Numbered from the stretch's first letter, positions 9,025-17,494 are shown. The stretch: DNA of 64,000 nt from Ga0074139 sp964515195 (GCA_964515195.1 CAZETK010000007.1:9526-73525), one strand, 5' to 3'. The notes: generated from the sequence alone by a model not told the origin. Translations and numbers: made by a program.

Positions 9025-10049
9025 TTCCCAACCTTCCGCTCTCTCAGGCTTTGAACGCCTTGCGATCCCGTGCAAAAGAGCGCGACTTTTAATTCAAATG
9101 AAATTTGCTGATACAACTGCTCTAGGCTTTCTTCTGACTCTAACGCCGCTTTCAACCAAGGGTATGCTAAACCCACCATTTGCGCCTGAAGAGCAAGACA
9201 CTTAGCCACATCTAAACCAGAGCGCACTCCGCCTGATGCCCAAACCTGAAACTTGAATTTCTGCCCTTCAATTTCTTGTAAAATTCCAAGGGTTGAACGT
9301 CCCCAGTTTTGAAAAGTCGTCGAAGCCTGGTCGCGAATCGGATCTTGAGCCCGCAAGCCTTCAATGCGCCCCCAGTGGGTTCCGCTTCTCCCACTGATAT
9401 CCACGACACTGACACCCATCTCATGAAGACGCTTTAACGTAGCCGCGCTAAAACCAAATCCTACCTCTTTGACAACCACGGGCACTTCAGATTTTTTGAC
9501 CAAATTTTCAAGTGCCTTTAAAACGCCACGAAACTGAGGTGTGCCTTCGCTTTGTAGAACCTCTTGCAGCGGATTGGTGTGCACGATCAGCGCCACAGCT
9601 TGCAAGGATTCAGTTAGCTTTAAAACAGCCTCGACCGGAGTGGAGATTAGCTGTGTGGCTCCGATATTCGCCATTAGCAAGGCTGAAGGATGCTTTCGTT
9701 TAATTTCGATCCATTCTGAACGGGCCTCTGGATGAGTTAATTCTTTTCGCTGAGATCCCACCCCCATCAAAATTTGATGGCGAGCTGAAAGATCCGCTAG
9801 ACGAGTGTTGATCAACTCTCCCTGTTCGTGACCTGCAGTCATCGAACTGATAAAAAAGGGAGCTCTCAAGGGATGCGAAAAAAAAGAGGTGGAGATATCC
9901 ACCTCTTCGAAATTCAATTCAGGAAAAGCTTCATGTTCAAGTTCGAACATCTCCCAACTGGAGCGATCAGCGGCCTGAGTCTTCGGATCAAGAGCTAAAA
10001 GAATGTGTTCTTTTTTTCTCTTTTCGAACTGGACTTGATCCTCGAGCAT
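9009..10049 (-). CDS. fni: Type 2 isopentenyl-diphosphate delta-isomerase (FMN-dependent)
   Basis: 346 residues with the type 2 IDI pattern: RKKEHI at the N-terminus, PFFISSMTAGHEQGELIN, MGVGSQRKEL, MANIGATQL, VVKEVGFGFSAATLKRL, VSVVDISGRSGTHW and WASGGVRSGLDVAKCLAL (FMN phosphate site in a TIM barrel). It interconverts IPP and DMAPP with reduced FMN. The ATG at 10049 has AAAGGAG upstream; an in-frame TTG at 10070 is the alternative. It is the first gene of the mevalonate operon and starts only 24 bases after the rplT stop, so it is probably read through from the ribosomal protein transcript. Confidence 0.93.
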   Translation of the reverse strand: MLEDQVQFEKRKKEHILLALDPKTQAADRSSWEMFELEHEAFPELNFEEVDISTSFFSHPLRAPFFISSMTAGHEQGELINTRLADLSARHQILMGVGSQRKELTHPEARSEWIEIKRKHPSALLMANIGATQLISTPVEAVLKLTESLQAVALIVHTNPLQEVLQSEGTPQFRGVLKALENLVKKSEVPVVVKEVGFGFSAATLKRLHEMGVSVVDISGRSGTHWGRIEGLRAQDPIRDQASTTFQNWGRSTLGILQEIEGQKFKFQVWASGGVRSGLDVAKCLALQAQMVGLAYPWLKAALESEESLEQLYQQISFELKVALFCTGSQGVQSLRERKVGKWRKV

Positions 10050-10073
10050 GGAGAGGTTCTCCTTTACCAAGCT

Positions 10074-10421
10074 CTACTTAAGCGCATGCTTGCAAAGAGC
10101 TTCAAAGCCTTTCAAATCCTGAACAGCTAAGTCTGCCAGGTTCTTACGGTCAATTTCAACACCGGCCTTAATCAAGCCGCCGATTAAACGAGAATAAGTT
10201 GTTCCAAACATACGAGCTGCCGCATTGATTCGTTGATTCCACAGAGCGCGGAACTGACGTTTGCGCAACTTACGATGTTTGTAAGCGTAGACCATTGCTC
10301 TGTCGTCCATCTCCACAGCATGTGTGTAGGCACGAGAGTTAGAGCTGTAACGACCCTTCGCTCTTTTTAATACTTTTTTGTGACGAGCACGATTTGTTTT
10401 GCCAGATTTTACACGAGCCAT
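10074..10421 (-). CDS. rplT: 50S ribosomal protein L20
   Basis: 115 residues, start MARVKSGKTNRARHKKVLKRAKG, highly typical of L20, then ALWNQRINAAARMFGTTYS. It binds 23S rRNA early in 50S assembly and in several bacteria represses its own operon. GGGAGAG precedes the ATG. It follows rpmI by 14 bases and is followed at 24 bases by idi2, tying isoprenoid synthesis to a ribosomal protein transcript. Confidence 0.98.
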   Translation of the reverse strand: MARVKSGKTNRARHKKVLKRAKGRYSSNSRAYTHAVEMDDRAMVYAYKHRKLRKRQFRALWNQRINAAARMFGTTYSRLIGGLIKAGVEIDRKNLADLAVQDLKGFEALCKHALK

Positions 10422-10435
10422 TTTCTATCTCTCCC

Positions 10436-10627
10436 TTAAAACACCAAAGTGCGGCGTGTTTGATACATGTTAGCGTCATCAACGTAAGTGCCTTTACCAA
10501 GCTGACGCTTGGTTTTTGAACTCATGTGAGAGTTCAAGTGACGCATTTTTGTATGTTTTCTTTTAACTTTTCCGCCGGGGAGAAGCTTAAGGCGCTTTTT
10601 AGCACCAGAATGAGTCTTCTGTTTCAT
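10436..10627 (-). CDS. rpmI: 50S ribosomal protein L35
   Basis: 63 residues, MKQKTHSGAKKRLKLLPGGK then KRKHTKMRHLNSHMSSKTKRQLGKG, the standard L35 pattern. It normally follows infC directly; here it is separated from infC by about 4.1 kb with three unrelated genes. The 165-base leader upstream contains a stable hairpin (10738-10766). Confidence 0.97.
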   Translation of the reverse strand: MKQKTHSGAKKRLKLLPGGKVKRKHTKMRHLNSHMSSKTKRQLGKGTYVDDANMYQTRRTLVF

Positions 10628-10737
10628 GCTATCCTTTGACTGCCAATAAAGGCGATTCCTTCACCACGAAGAAATGCTTGCAAGCCTATTAGCGATAAGG
10701 GTTCAAGATCTAACAGGTTTTTTCCCAAGTGTAAATG

Positions 10738-10766
10738 CAAAGAGGGCCTGGCACCGACCCTCTTTG
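10738..10766 (-). terminator. Hairpin between L,D-transpeptidase gene and rpmI
   Basis: A perfect 9-base-pair stem, CAAAGAGGG and CCCTCTTTG, with an 11-base loop, lies 27 bases after the L,D-transpeptidase stop. On the minus strand no strong T tract follows; a run of six T lies on the plus-strand side. It may be a weak terminator or mRNA-end hairpin for the transpeptidase gene, or part of an rpmI-rplT leader recognised by L20. Confidence 0.5.
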
Positions 10767-10792
10767 AGATTTTTTCAAGGCATTTTTAGAAA

Positions 10793-11941
10793 TTAGTATA
10801 AAAGCTCACTATTTCCAGGCTGGTAAACTCGATCGGACTCCTTACGGTATTGATAAGTAACCTGTTGGTCCCGGGCGGGTGAGGCGTCTACCACATGGCT
10901 GGGCTGGATAATCAAAAGGGCACTGTATGAGGCCACTGGAACGCGCTTTTCATTGCGAGTGCCCTCTCCCCAGATGATCTCTTCCTGGTTTTTATACTGG
11001 ATTCGACCAGCCGCATCTAAAACCGGGTTTCCATAGACGTCTAGCACAGGGATCGTCGCTCCCTTAGTGGCAGCAATGCTGTCAAACAGACTGGACGCCG
11101 TATTGGGGTCTAACCGAGTGCACCCGCCGGAATCACGTGTGCCTAACTTCGGAATCTTAGCAGCTGCCGCTTCATGAAGGGCTAAGCCCCGGCCTCGCAA
11201 ATAAAACATAGCATTTGGCATATCCGCGCCATCCCACTCTCCGGATTGATAGCCCGTCTTAATCAGCTCTTGGAAGTTGTAATAGCCAGATTCAGTTACG
11301 GAATAGTAAGAGGTATTAGGGCGCTTTGTGCAGCGTGGGTTTTTATCACGAAGTTCGAAACCGCCACGACCCGTCGAAACCTTTCCCACTCGTATCAGTT
11401 GTCCACGTTGATAGATGCGAATCGTTTGAGCGCCGGGAAGGTTAGACTTAACAGGCTCCATTTTTCCTGTTGTCGGATTTTTCACGCGCTCGAGGGTTCC
11501 AAAGTAATAAACCTTGCGAGCGGCCTCTCCATACACTTCCAAAAATCGAAGGGAAGAAAGCTTCTGATCATAGCCTGAATCTTCCGTTAACCCTAATTCC
11601 TTAGCTGAATAAGGAATGGGATGCTGGGCCGGGAAGTCAGTTCGATGAACGTAGGGACTGGAGTTATTAACAACCACCACATACTCGTACTGGCGCATCC
11701 AAGGTTTGGTTTGAAAATCCGATTCTTTAAAGGGAACCACCTTACGAAACGTACCTGCGGGAAGAGGTGTACTCATCCTGTCATAGTGGGCTAAGGCTTG
11801 GTCTTCGGGTGAGTCTGTCCACGCCTGACAGTTGGCCAGATTGTTGATTCCCTTTAGCAAATCACCAAAAAAAGCGTGAGCTGGACTATGTGACAATGTT
11901 AGAGCCACTAAGGCAACAACAGATCCGTATTTCAACAACAT
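10793..11941 (-). CDS. Exported L,D-transpeptidase family (YkuD-like) protein
   Basis: 382 residues. A signal peptide (LLKYGSVVALVALTLSHSPAHA) is followed by a mature domain that ends in a YkuD-type active-site pattern: His256 (LALHEAAAAK), then SGGCTRL with Cys274 and Arg276. L,D-transpeptidases use this Cys to make 3-3 peptidoglycan cross-links or attach proteins and D-amino acids to the wall in the periplasm. The spacing from His to Cys is short and Thr replaces the usual Ile/Val before Arg, so it is a divergent member. The ATG at 11941 has AAGGAG six bases upstream. It diverges from the ATP-grasp gene. Confidence 0.78.
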   Translation of the reverse strand: MLLKYGSVVALVALTLSHSPAHAFFGDLLKGINNLANCQAWTDSPEDQALAHYDRMSTPLPAGTFRKVVPFKESDFQTKPWMRQYEYVVVVNNSSPYVHRTDFPAQHPIPYSAKELGLTEDSGYDQKLSSLRFLEVYGEAARKVYYFGTLERVKNPTTGKMEPVKSNLPGAQTIRIYQRGQLIRVGKVSTGRGGFELRDKNPRCTKRPNTSYYSVTESGYYNFQELIKTGYQSGEWDGADMPNAMFYLRGRGLALHEAAAAKIPKLGTRDSGGCTRLDPNTASSLFDSIAATKGATIPVLDVYGNPVLDAAGRIQYKNQEEIIWGEGTRNEKRVPVASYSALLIIQPSHVVDASPARDQQVTYQYRKESDRVYQPGNSELLY

Positions 11942-12176
11942 GTAAATCTCCTTATAGATAACCGTGTATATCGTGGTCATTCTACTGTCTTAACGTGTGC
12001 CGAACACCTGTTAGAATTTAGGCAGTAAAAAGGTGAAATCAAAAAAGTTTGACAGTCATTAATTTCAGAATTGGTGACAAAAAATGGAGCTGTCCAACTT
12101 AAAAGCAGCCAAAGTCATTTGCTCTCTAAAAAAAGATCCTTTGAGGTTGGAATGCTTTCTGTAAGGAGGACGGTTT

Positions 12177-13928
12177 ATGATGCCGATCTTTAAGAAGTAC
12201 GTGTTTTTGAGTCTGTCGCACCTATTAAGATGTTCTGTCTTTTTGTTGCTTCTTCTTGATCCCAGTTTTCTTTGGGCTCAAGGGTACAACGAAATGTATA
12301 CTCCCCAGGGTGAACTCCGAACCCTTTATAAACCTCTTGCCCCCATTCTGGAAGCCCTGAACCCCAAAAGCACCCGTCAGTTCCTGCACGAGTCTCGTCT
12401 TGCCTTTTCTCACGACAATGCCTTAGACCCGATACCGCGGCTCCTTTCGGAACAAGAGTTTGAAATGCTTGAAAAAGGCGTGCAGCAGCGGGCTCGCGCA
12501 ATCGTGGCTTTTCTAAAAGATTACTATTCGGGAGACCGCAGTTTTGAGAGTCACAACATCATTCCCAAGGGGATTGTAGATCAAATTGCAGCTCGCAATG
12601 GAGACATACTTTTTCAAGGCCAATTCAAACCCCAGGAAGTCAATTTTTTCTACGGTCCCGACATTATCCGTGACTCTGAAGGCACTTGGCGCGTGATTGA
12701 AGACAATCCGGGCTTTATTGGCGGACTGGGAGATTTAAAGCTGGCGCAGGAGTTTATGTTGCAAAAGTTTCCGCAACTCCCCTCGCTTATGGAGATTAAA
12801 AATGCCGATGACTTCTATGAGCAAATCAGCCGTGTTTTTATTCATGAAGCCCGCCGAAATGGCGGTCGGGCCGTGGTTTATATGCAGCCGCCTTACGCCG
12901 ACAATGAAGATTACCGCATTCAGGAGCTTTTTTCGGAATACGGAATTCTTGTTATCACCCCAAAGACGACCCATAAGAGGTTAGTTATCAATGAAAAGGG
13001 AGTTTTCTTGAGCTACTTTCAAAAAGGGAAGCCGGTGCAAGAGAAAGTCGGATTTTTATTTCTGAACGGTGAACATGCCTGGGTCGACAGCGCCCATCCC
13101 ATTTCGCAAGTTCGAAATCTTCTCGAAACCGCTCAAGAAGCTCTTTTGGATAAAACCGTTCATGAAACTCACAGAAAAATGATTCAAAAAACTTTGGAAG
13201 ATATAGACCCAAACACTCAACTGCCTAATTTATCACAACTGGCCAAACTCGTGGATCGACACACTCAAATCTCGTGGAGAAATCTGGGCCATCTTCCGGG
13301 ACTTGTGGGCGCCATTCTTAAGGGCCAAGTGGCCACTCAGTATACACCTGGAATCGATTTTATCGGCGATAAACAGTTTTATATGTACGTTGAAGACCTT
13401 ATTCGATTTTATTTGAAGCAAGAACCCATCATTCGCAACATCCCCACTGAATCTTTTGTCGACTTTCAGGGACGTTATCAAAAGGACAAATTGGAGAAGG
13501 TCACAACGGCCATGCCTCAGTATGTGATCAAAAAAGTCGATGGCCGTGGAGGTGACGGCGTGTGGGTGGGTCCCAAAGTAACGGTCGATGAACTTGCGAC
13601 GCTTAAATCTAGAATTGAAGCCAACCCTTCTCAATATATCCACCAAAAGTATTTGAACCTTTCAGAGCTGAATGGAAATATCGTAGATCTGCGCCTCATC
13701 ACCATGGTGATGGACGATAAAGCTTACGTAGCTGCAACTCCGTGGGGCCGGGGACTTCCCAAGTCGGGGAATGGAAAAGTAAACTTAAGTGATCAGGGGC
13801 GAGAAATCGCAGTCTTCGTTGTCAAAGATAAAGACTTTTCCACAACGGGTATCGCTAAGAGCTCTGTTATCGGCATGTGCCGGGCTCTCTTTAAAAATTT
13901 AGGCAATCGGCTGACCACTTCTCCCTGA
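12177..13928 (+). CDS. Exported circularly permuted ATP-grasp type protein
   Basis: 583 residues. AAGGAGG stands seven bases before the ATG. The first ~35 residues form a signal peptide or anchor (hydrophobic FLLLLLDPSFLWAQ). The remainder resembles the circularly permuted ATP-grasp family (former DUF404/DUF407): YNEMYTPQGELRTLYKPL, RARAIVAFLKDYY, FFYGPDIIRDSEGTWRVIEDNPGFIGGLGD, and later YVIKKVDGRGGDGVWVGP, IHQKYLNLS and DLRLITMVMDD. ATP-grasp enzymes ligate a carboxylate to an amine or thiol, usually in the cytoplasm, so an export signal is odd. Substrate is unknown. The 3' 136 bases overlap the convergent protease gene in antisense. Neighbours (protease, L,D-transpeptidase) suggest an envelope role. 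Confidence 0.75.
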   Translation: MMPIFKKYVFLSLSHLLRCSVFLLLLLDPSFLWAQGYNEMYTPQGELRTLYKPLAPILEALNPKSTRQFLHESRLAFSHDNALDPIPRLLSEQEFEMLEKGVQQRARAIVAFLKDYYSGDRSFESHNIIPKGIVDQIAARNGDILFQGQFKPQEVNFFYGPDIIRDSEGTWRVIEDNPGFIGGLGDLKLAQEFMLQKFPQLPSLMEIKNADDFYEQISRVFIHEARRNGGRAVVYMQPPYADNEDYRIQELFSEYGILVITPKTTHKRLVINEKGVFLSYFQKGKPVQEKVGFLFLNGEHAWVDSAHPISQVRNLLETAQEALLDKTVHETHRKMIQKTLEDIDPNTQLPNLSQLAKLVDRHTQISWRNLGHLPGLVGAILKGQVATQYTPGIDFIGDKQFYMYVEDLIRFYLKQEPIIRNIPTESFVDFQGRYQKDKLEKVTTAMPQYVIKKVDGRGGDGVWVGPKVTVDELATLKSRIEANPSQYIHQKYLNLSELNGNIVDLRLITMVMDDKAYVAATPWGRGLPKSGNGKVNLSDQGREIAVFVVKDKDFSTTGIAKSSVIGMCRALFKNLGNRLTTSP

Positions 13929-14761
13929 CATGCGCCCGTTGGACAGCGTTTGATCCGTTGGCATTGAGACTTATCTTCTTGCTCAAAGTCTTCCTCTCCC
14001 TCAACAAGAACTCCAATAAGATCTCCGGTTTTTCCAGAAAAAATCGGAGAACCCGAGTTCCCCTCAAAGGCGGAAATCCTGGCCAAAAAGGTTTCACGGC
14101 TAAGTTCTTGAACTCTTCCCTGGGACCAATTCAAAGGCAGCCCCAAAGGATGACCTAGCATTAAGATCACTTCCCCTGGTTGGGCGGGCTGTTGGGGTTC
14201 CCGCACAGTCACAGCACTCGTATTTTTCTCGACCGTTTCCACCAAAGCCAGATCGTAGCCGCGTAAAAGGGAGTATTGACGGCAAGTGAAAACCTGCTCA
14301 CGGGAAAAGCCTTTTTTTACGGAGTCTCCACGAGCTTCTTGAACCATAACAAACTCATGACAACGCATATCTTCAACGCAATGGGCCGCCGTCAAGATGT
14401 GATGAGGCCCTACAAAAATTCCTGAGCAAAAAAAGTTCGATGTTGTATTGGCTGTCAATTCGCCCGAGCACAGATTGTACTCTTGTTTCACACTGGGTCC
14501 TTGTAACCAAAGTCGTCCCTGCTTCCATCGAGTGACTTTAGATTCTGCAAATCCCACCAAAAAATGAGACAGGTTCTGAATCGCTTCAGGGCTGTTGGAT
14601 TGAACAGGCAAAAAAGGTTGGTTATCGTATAAAACTTGAGGTTTCAGCTCGGCCACGGGAGGCACATTCAATGAATAATCCTCGATGAAATCTCGGGCCA
14701 TCCCCATCGAGCCTATAATGAAGCTTAGAAGGATAAATAACAGACTATTCCGCACTTTCAT
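13793..14761 (-). CDS. Exported trypsin-like serine protease
   Basis: About 322 residues from ATG 14761 (alternative start 14773). A signal peptide (LLFILLSFIIGSMGMA) is followed by a chymotrypsin-fold domain with the full triad: His127 in HHILTAAHC, Asp170 in GYDLALVE, Ser226 in FEGNSGSPIF, and an oxyanion-hole Gly. Several Cys suggest disulfides and a periplasmic or secreted location. The gene begins inside the 3' end of infC (17 or 29 bases overlap), so it is probably co-transcribed with thrS-infC. Its 3' 136 bases overlap the ATP-grasp gene convergently. Target unknown. Confidence 0.87.
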   Translation of the reverse strand: MKVRNSLLFILLSFIIGSMGMARDFIEDYSLNVPPVAELKPQVLYDNQPFLPVQSNSPEAIQNLSHFLVGFAESKVTRWKQGRLWLQGPSVKQEYNLCSGELTANTTSNFFCSGIFVGPHHILTAAHCVEDMRCHEFVMVQEARGDSVKKGFSREQVFTCRQYSLLRGYDLALVETVEKNTSAVTVREPQQPAQPGEVILMLGHPLGLPLNWSQGRVQELSRETFLARISAFEGNSGSPIFSGKTGDLIGVLVEGEEDFEQEDKSQCQRIKRCPTGACQGEVVSRLPKFLKRARHMPITELLAIPVVEKSLSLTTKTAISRP

Positions 14762-15407
14762 CTGAAGTGTCATCTTGCTTCAGTTCTCCGGGAGCGGCGG
14801 CTTGAGCCTTCTTCATCGCATCCGGATTGCTTTTTAGATAATCCTTAATCTTGGTTGCATCAGGAGCCAATAAAGTAAACATTTGTTTACCTTCCATTTT
14901 AGGATGAGTTTCCACTAAAGACAAATCTGATACGTACTCAATAGCCTTTCTCATCAGCTGTTGCCCGAATTCTTGGTGAGCCATTTCCCGGCCCAAGAAC
15001 CGCATATTGATCTTCACCTTATCGCCTTCCAAAAGAAAACGACGGGCATGGCGCATTTTTGTTTCAAAGTCATGTTGGTCGGTACGAGGGCGCATCTGGA
15101 TCTCTTTGATCACCACGATAACTTGTTTTTTCCGAGCGGCGGCCTCTTGTTTTTTCTTTTCGTACTTGTACTTGCCATAATCCATTATTTTACAAGTTGG
15201 CGGCGTGGCGTTCGGAACAATTTCAATCAAATCGAGGCCTTTATCCTCTGCCAAACGTAAGCCCTCTGCCACCGTCATGATTCCTGCCATTTGACCATTT
15301 TCATCAATGACCCGAATCTGGGGAGCACGGATATCACGATTGACGCGAAGTCCGTCTTGTCGTCTTTTATCACGTGGGCCTTTAAAGTTGCGCTCAAAGT
15401 TAGCGAT
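14745..15407 (-). CDS. infC: Translation initiation factor IF-3, ATC start codon
   Basis: 220 residues. From the only ATGs the frame would begin at MAGIMTVAEG, removing the first half of the N-domain. The frame is open upstream and encodes ANFERNFKGPRDKRRQDG then LRVNRDIRAPQIRVIDENGQ, the standard IF-3 N-terminus. The only suitable start is ATC at 15405-15407, with AAGGAGG five bases upstream. IF-3 discriminates against non-canonical start codons, so such a start permits autoregulation, as for the ATT start of E. coli infC. The C-domain (MRPRTDQHDFETKMRHARRF) is intact and the end carries an acidic tail. The start lies 11 bases after the thrS stop. Confidence 0.95.
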   Translation of the reverse strand: MANFERNFKGPRDKRRQDGLRVNRDIRAPQIRVIDENGQMAGIMTVAEGLRLAEDKGLDLIEIVPNATPPTCKIMDYGKYKYEKKKQEAAARKKQVIVVIKEIQMRPRTDQHDFETKMRHARRFLLEGDKVKINMRFLGREMAHQEFGQQLMRKAIEYVSDLSLVETHPKMEGKQMFTLLAPDATKIKDYLKSNPDAMKKAQAAAPGELKQDDTSDESAE

Positions 15408-15420
15408 GGGATACCTCCTT
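15405..15420 (-). promoter_or_regulatory. infC ribosome binding site with ATC initiation codon
   Basis: On the minus strand AAGGAGG is followed five bases later by ATC, in frame with the IF-3 N-terminal domain; no ATG, GTG or TTG occurs at the right place. The SD partly overlaps the thrS stop codon, coupling infC translation to thrS. This strong SD plus weak codon arrangement is that of IF-3 autoregulation. Confidence 0.85.
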
Positions 15421-17371
15421 AAAGATGATCCTTAAATGTTGTTGAGAATTGTCTTGTGCGTATTTCCTGCACAAGTTGAGTGACGAATGATTCAAGATCC
15501 AGGCCATTAATATTTTGGCCGTCTCGAAGTCGCACTGAAATCTTGTTATTCTGGGATTCCTGATCTCCGACAATAATCATATAGGGGATCTTCTGCATCT
15601 GAGCTTCCCGAATTTTATAGTTAAGCTTTTCATTCTTGCGATCAAACTCGACACGAACACCCTGCTCAAAAAGAGTCCTTTGGATCTTTTCGCAATAGTC
15701 GTTAACTCGATCTGTGACGTTAAGAATAACAGCCTGTACAGGAGACAACCAGGTGGGAAGATGTCCAGCCGTATGCTCGAGATACACCCCGATAAAGCGC
15801 TCCAGTGAACCCAGTACGGCTCGATGAAGCATTACAGGGCGGTGTTCACTGTTGTCTTCACCGATGTATTTTAAACTGAAAGCTTCGGGCAGATTGAAAT
15901 CACACTGTAAAGTCCCTAATTGCCATGGTCTGTTCAAGGCATCCACGAACTGAATGTCCAATTTTGGACCGTAAAATGCCCCATCACCTTCGTTCACATG
16001 ATACTTCAAATTAAGGTTTTGCAGGGCCTCTGCTAAAGCGGCTTCGGCTTTATCCCAGTTCTCTTCGCCGCCCATTCGTTTTTCCGGCCGTGTTGAAAGA
16101 GCAATCTTATACTCTTTCATATCCAAAACGCCATACACTTCATTGAGAAGTGACATGAACTTTTCGATCTCAGATTGGAGCTGATCCACACGGCAGAAGA
16201 TATGGGCATCATCCTGACAGAATGTTCGCACGCGAGTCAATCCGTGCATCGCTCCGGATTTCTCGTAGCGATGTAATCGACCAAAATCCGCCATTCTTAA
16301 AGGAAGTTCTTTGTAAGAGTGGTGCTCGCTGGCAAACAGCAGACAGTGAGAGGGGCAGTTCATGGGCTTAACGCCGAATTCCCTTTCATCCGCCCGCATA
16401 AAATACATATCATCTTTATAGTTTTCGTAGTGTCCCGAAGTTTTAAACAAATTCACGTCAAATATCTGCGGCGTGATCACTTCCTGATATCCGTATTCTC
16501 GGTACTTGTCTCGCATCAGGCGTTGAAGCTCATTGTAGATGATGGCGCCCTTACCTGTGAAGAAGGGAGATCCCGGAGCCAGTTCATGAAACATGAAAAG
16601 ATTAAGCTCCTTACCGATCTTTCGATGGTCGCGTTTCTTGGCTTCTTCCAAATTCTTAAGATACTGTTCGAGTTCTTTTTTATCACCAAAAGCCGTTGCA
16701 TAGACTCTTTGGAGCATTGGATTTTTTTCGTCTCCGCGCCAATAAGCGCCAGCCACACTTAAAAGTTTAAAAGCTTTAATCTGGCCAGTATTCTGAATGT
16801 GAGGTCCTCGACAAAGATCAAACCAGTCCCCTTGATCGTAGATCCCCACCTTTGATTCACCTTTTTGTTTAAGATCTTCGATGATCTCAACCTTAAAGCG
16901 TTCGTTCAGGTTTTTAAAAACAGAAATAGCTTCGTCGATATTAACATCACGCCGGGTGATGGAAAGGTTAGCTTCCACGATTTTTTGCATTTCCTTTTCA
17001 ATTTTTTCGAAATGCTCTTCGGTGAAAGTAAAGGGAGAATCAAAATCGTAATAAAACCCATTGTCGATGACGGGGCCAATGGTCACCTTCACTTCAGGCC
17101 AAAGTCGCTGAACAGCCTGCGCCATAACATGGGCACTGCTATGACGAATGACCTCGTTAGCCTCGGGGCTTCGAGTGGTCACAAGTTCAATTTTTGATCC
17201 GTCCTTAAGCGGAGTCCTCAGGTCTTGGACTTCAGAGGATCCATTCACCTTGACCCCAAGAGTTTCCTTGGCCAAACGCGGCCCAATAGAAGCCGCGACC
17301 TCAACAGCTGTCGGCTCGTGATCAAAGGTTTTGACGGAATTATCCGGTAAAACGATAGAAATTGATGGCAT
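15419..17371 (-). CDS. thrS: Threonine--tRNA ligase
   Basis: 650 residues with the full ThrRS layout: N-terminal TGS domain (ISIVLPDNSVKTFDHEPTAVEVA), the editing domain with HSSAHVMAQAVQRLWP and its zinc-type motif, DWFDLCRGPH, then the class II core with LFMFHELAPGSPFF, MRDKYREYGYQEVITP, MNCPSHCLLF (zinc ligand Cys), GLTRVRTFCQDDAHIFC and GSLERFIGVYLEHTAG, and the anticodon-binding domain. It charges tRNA-Thr. No clear SD precedes the start at 17371. A 178-base gap separates it from actF; the act terminator sits in that gap. Confidence 0.97.
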   Translation of the reverse strand: MPSISIVLPDNSVKTFDHEPTAVEVAASIGPRLAKETLGVKVNGSSEVQDLRTPLKDGSKIELVTTRSPEANEVIRHSSAHVMAQAVQRLWPEVKVTIGPVIDNGFYYDFDSPFTFTEEHFEKIEKEMQKIVEANLSITRRDVNIDEAISVFKNLNERFKVEIIEDLKQKGESKVGIYDQGDWFDLCRGPHIQNTGQIKAFKLLSVAGAYWRGDEKNPMLQRVYATAFGDKKELEQYLKNLEEAKKRDHRKIGKELNLFMFHELAPGSPFFTGKGAIIYNELQRLMRDKYREYGYQEVITPQIFDVNLFKTSGHYENYKDDMYFMRADEREFGVKPMNCPSHCLLFASEHHSYKELPLRMADFGRLHRYEKSGAMHGLTRVRTFCQDDAHIFCRVDQLQSEIEKFMSLLNEVYGVLDMKEYKIALSTRPEKRMGGEENWDKAEAALAEALQNLNLKYHVNEGDGAFYGPKLDIQFVDALNRPWQLGTLQCDFNLPEAFSLKYIGEDNSEHRPVMLHRAVLGSLERFIGVYLEHTAGHLPTWLSPVQAVILNVTDRVNDYCEKIQRTLFEQGVRVEFDRKNEKLNYKIREAQMQKIPYMIIVGDQESQNNKISVRLRDGQNINGLDLESFVTQLVQEIRTRQFSTTFKDHL

Positions 17372-17494
17372 AAATTAAAACGTGGTCGTTGTAGACATGA
17401 AATCTGACAAGAATGGAGGTAAGGTTAAAAATTCAGGGTCAAAAATGAGTTGACGCATGCTCTCAAGCTAGTTCAAAAGTGGCGGAGACGCAAT

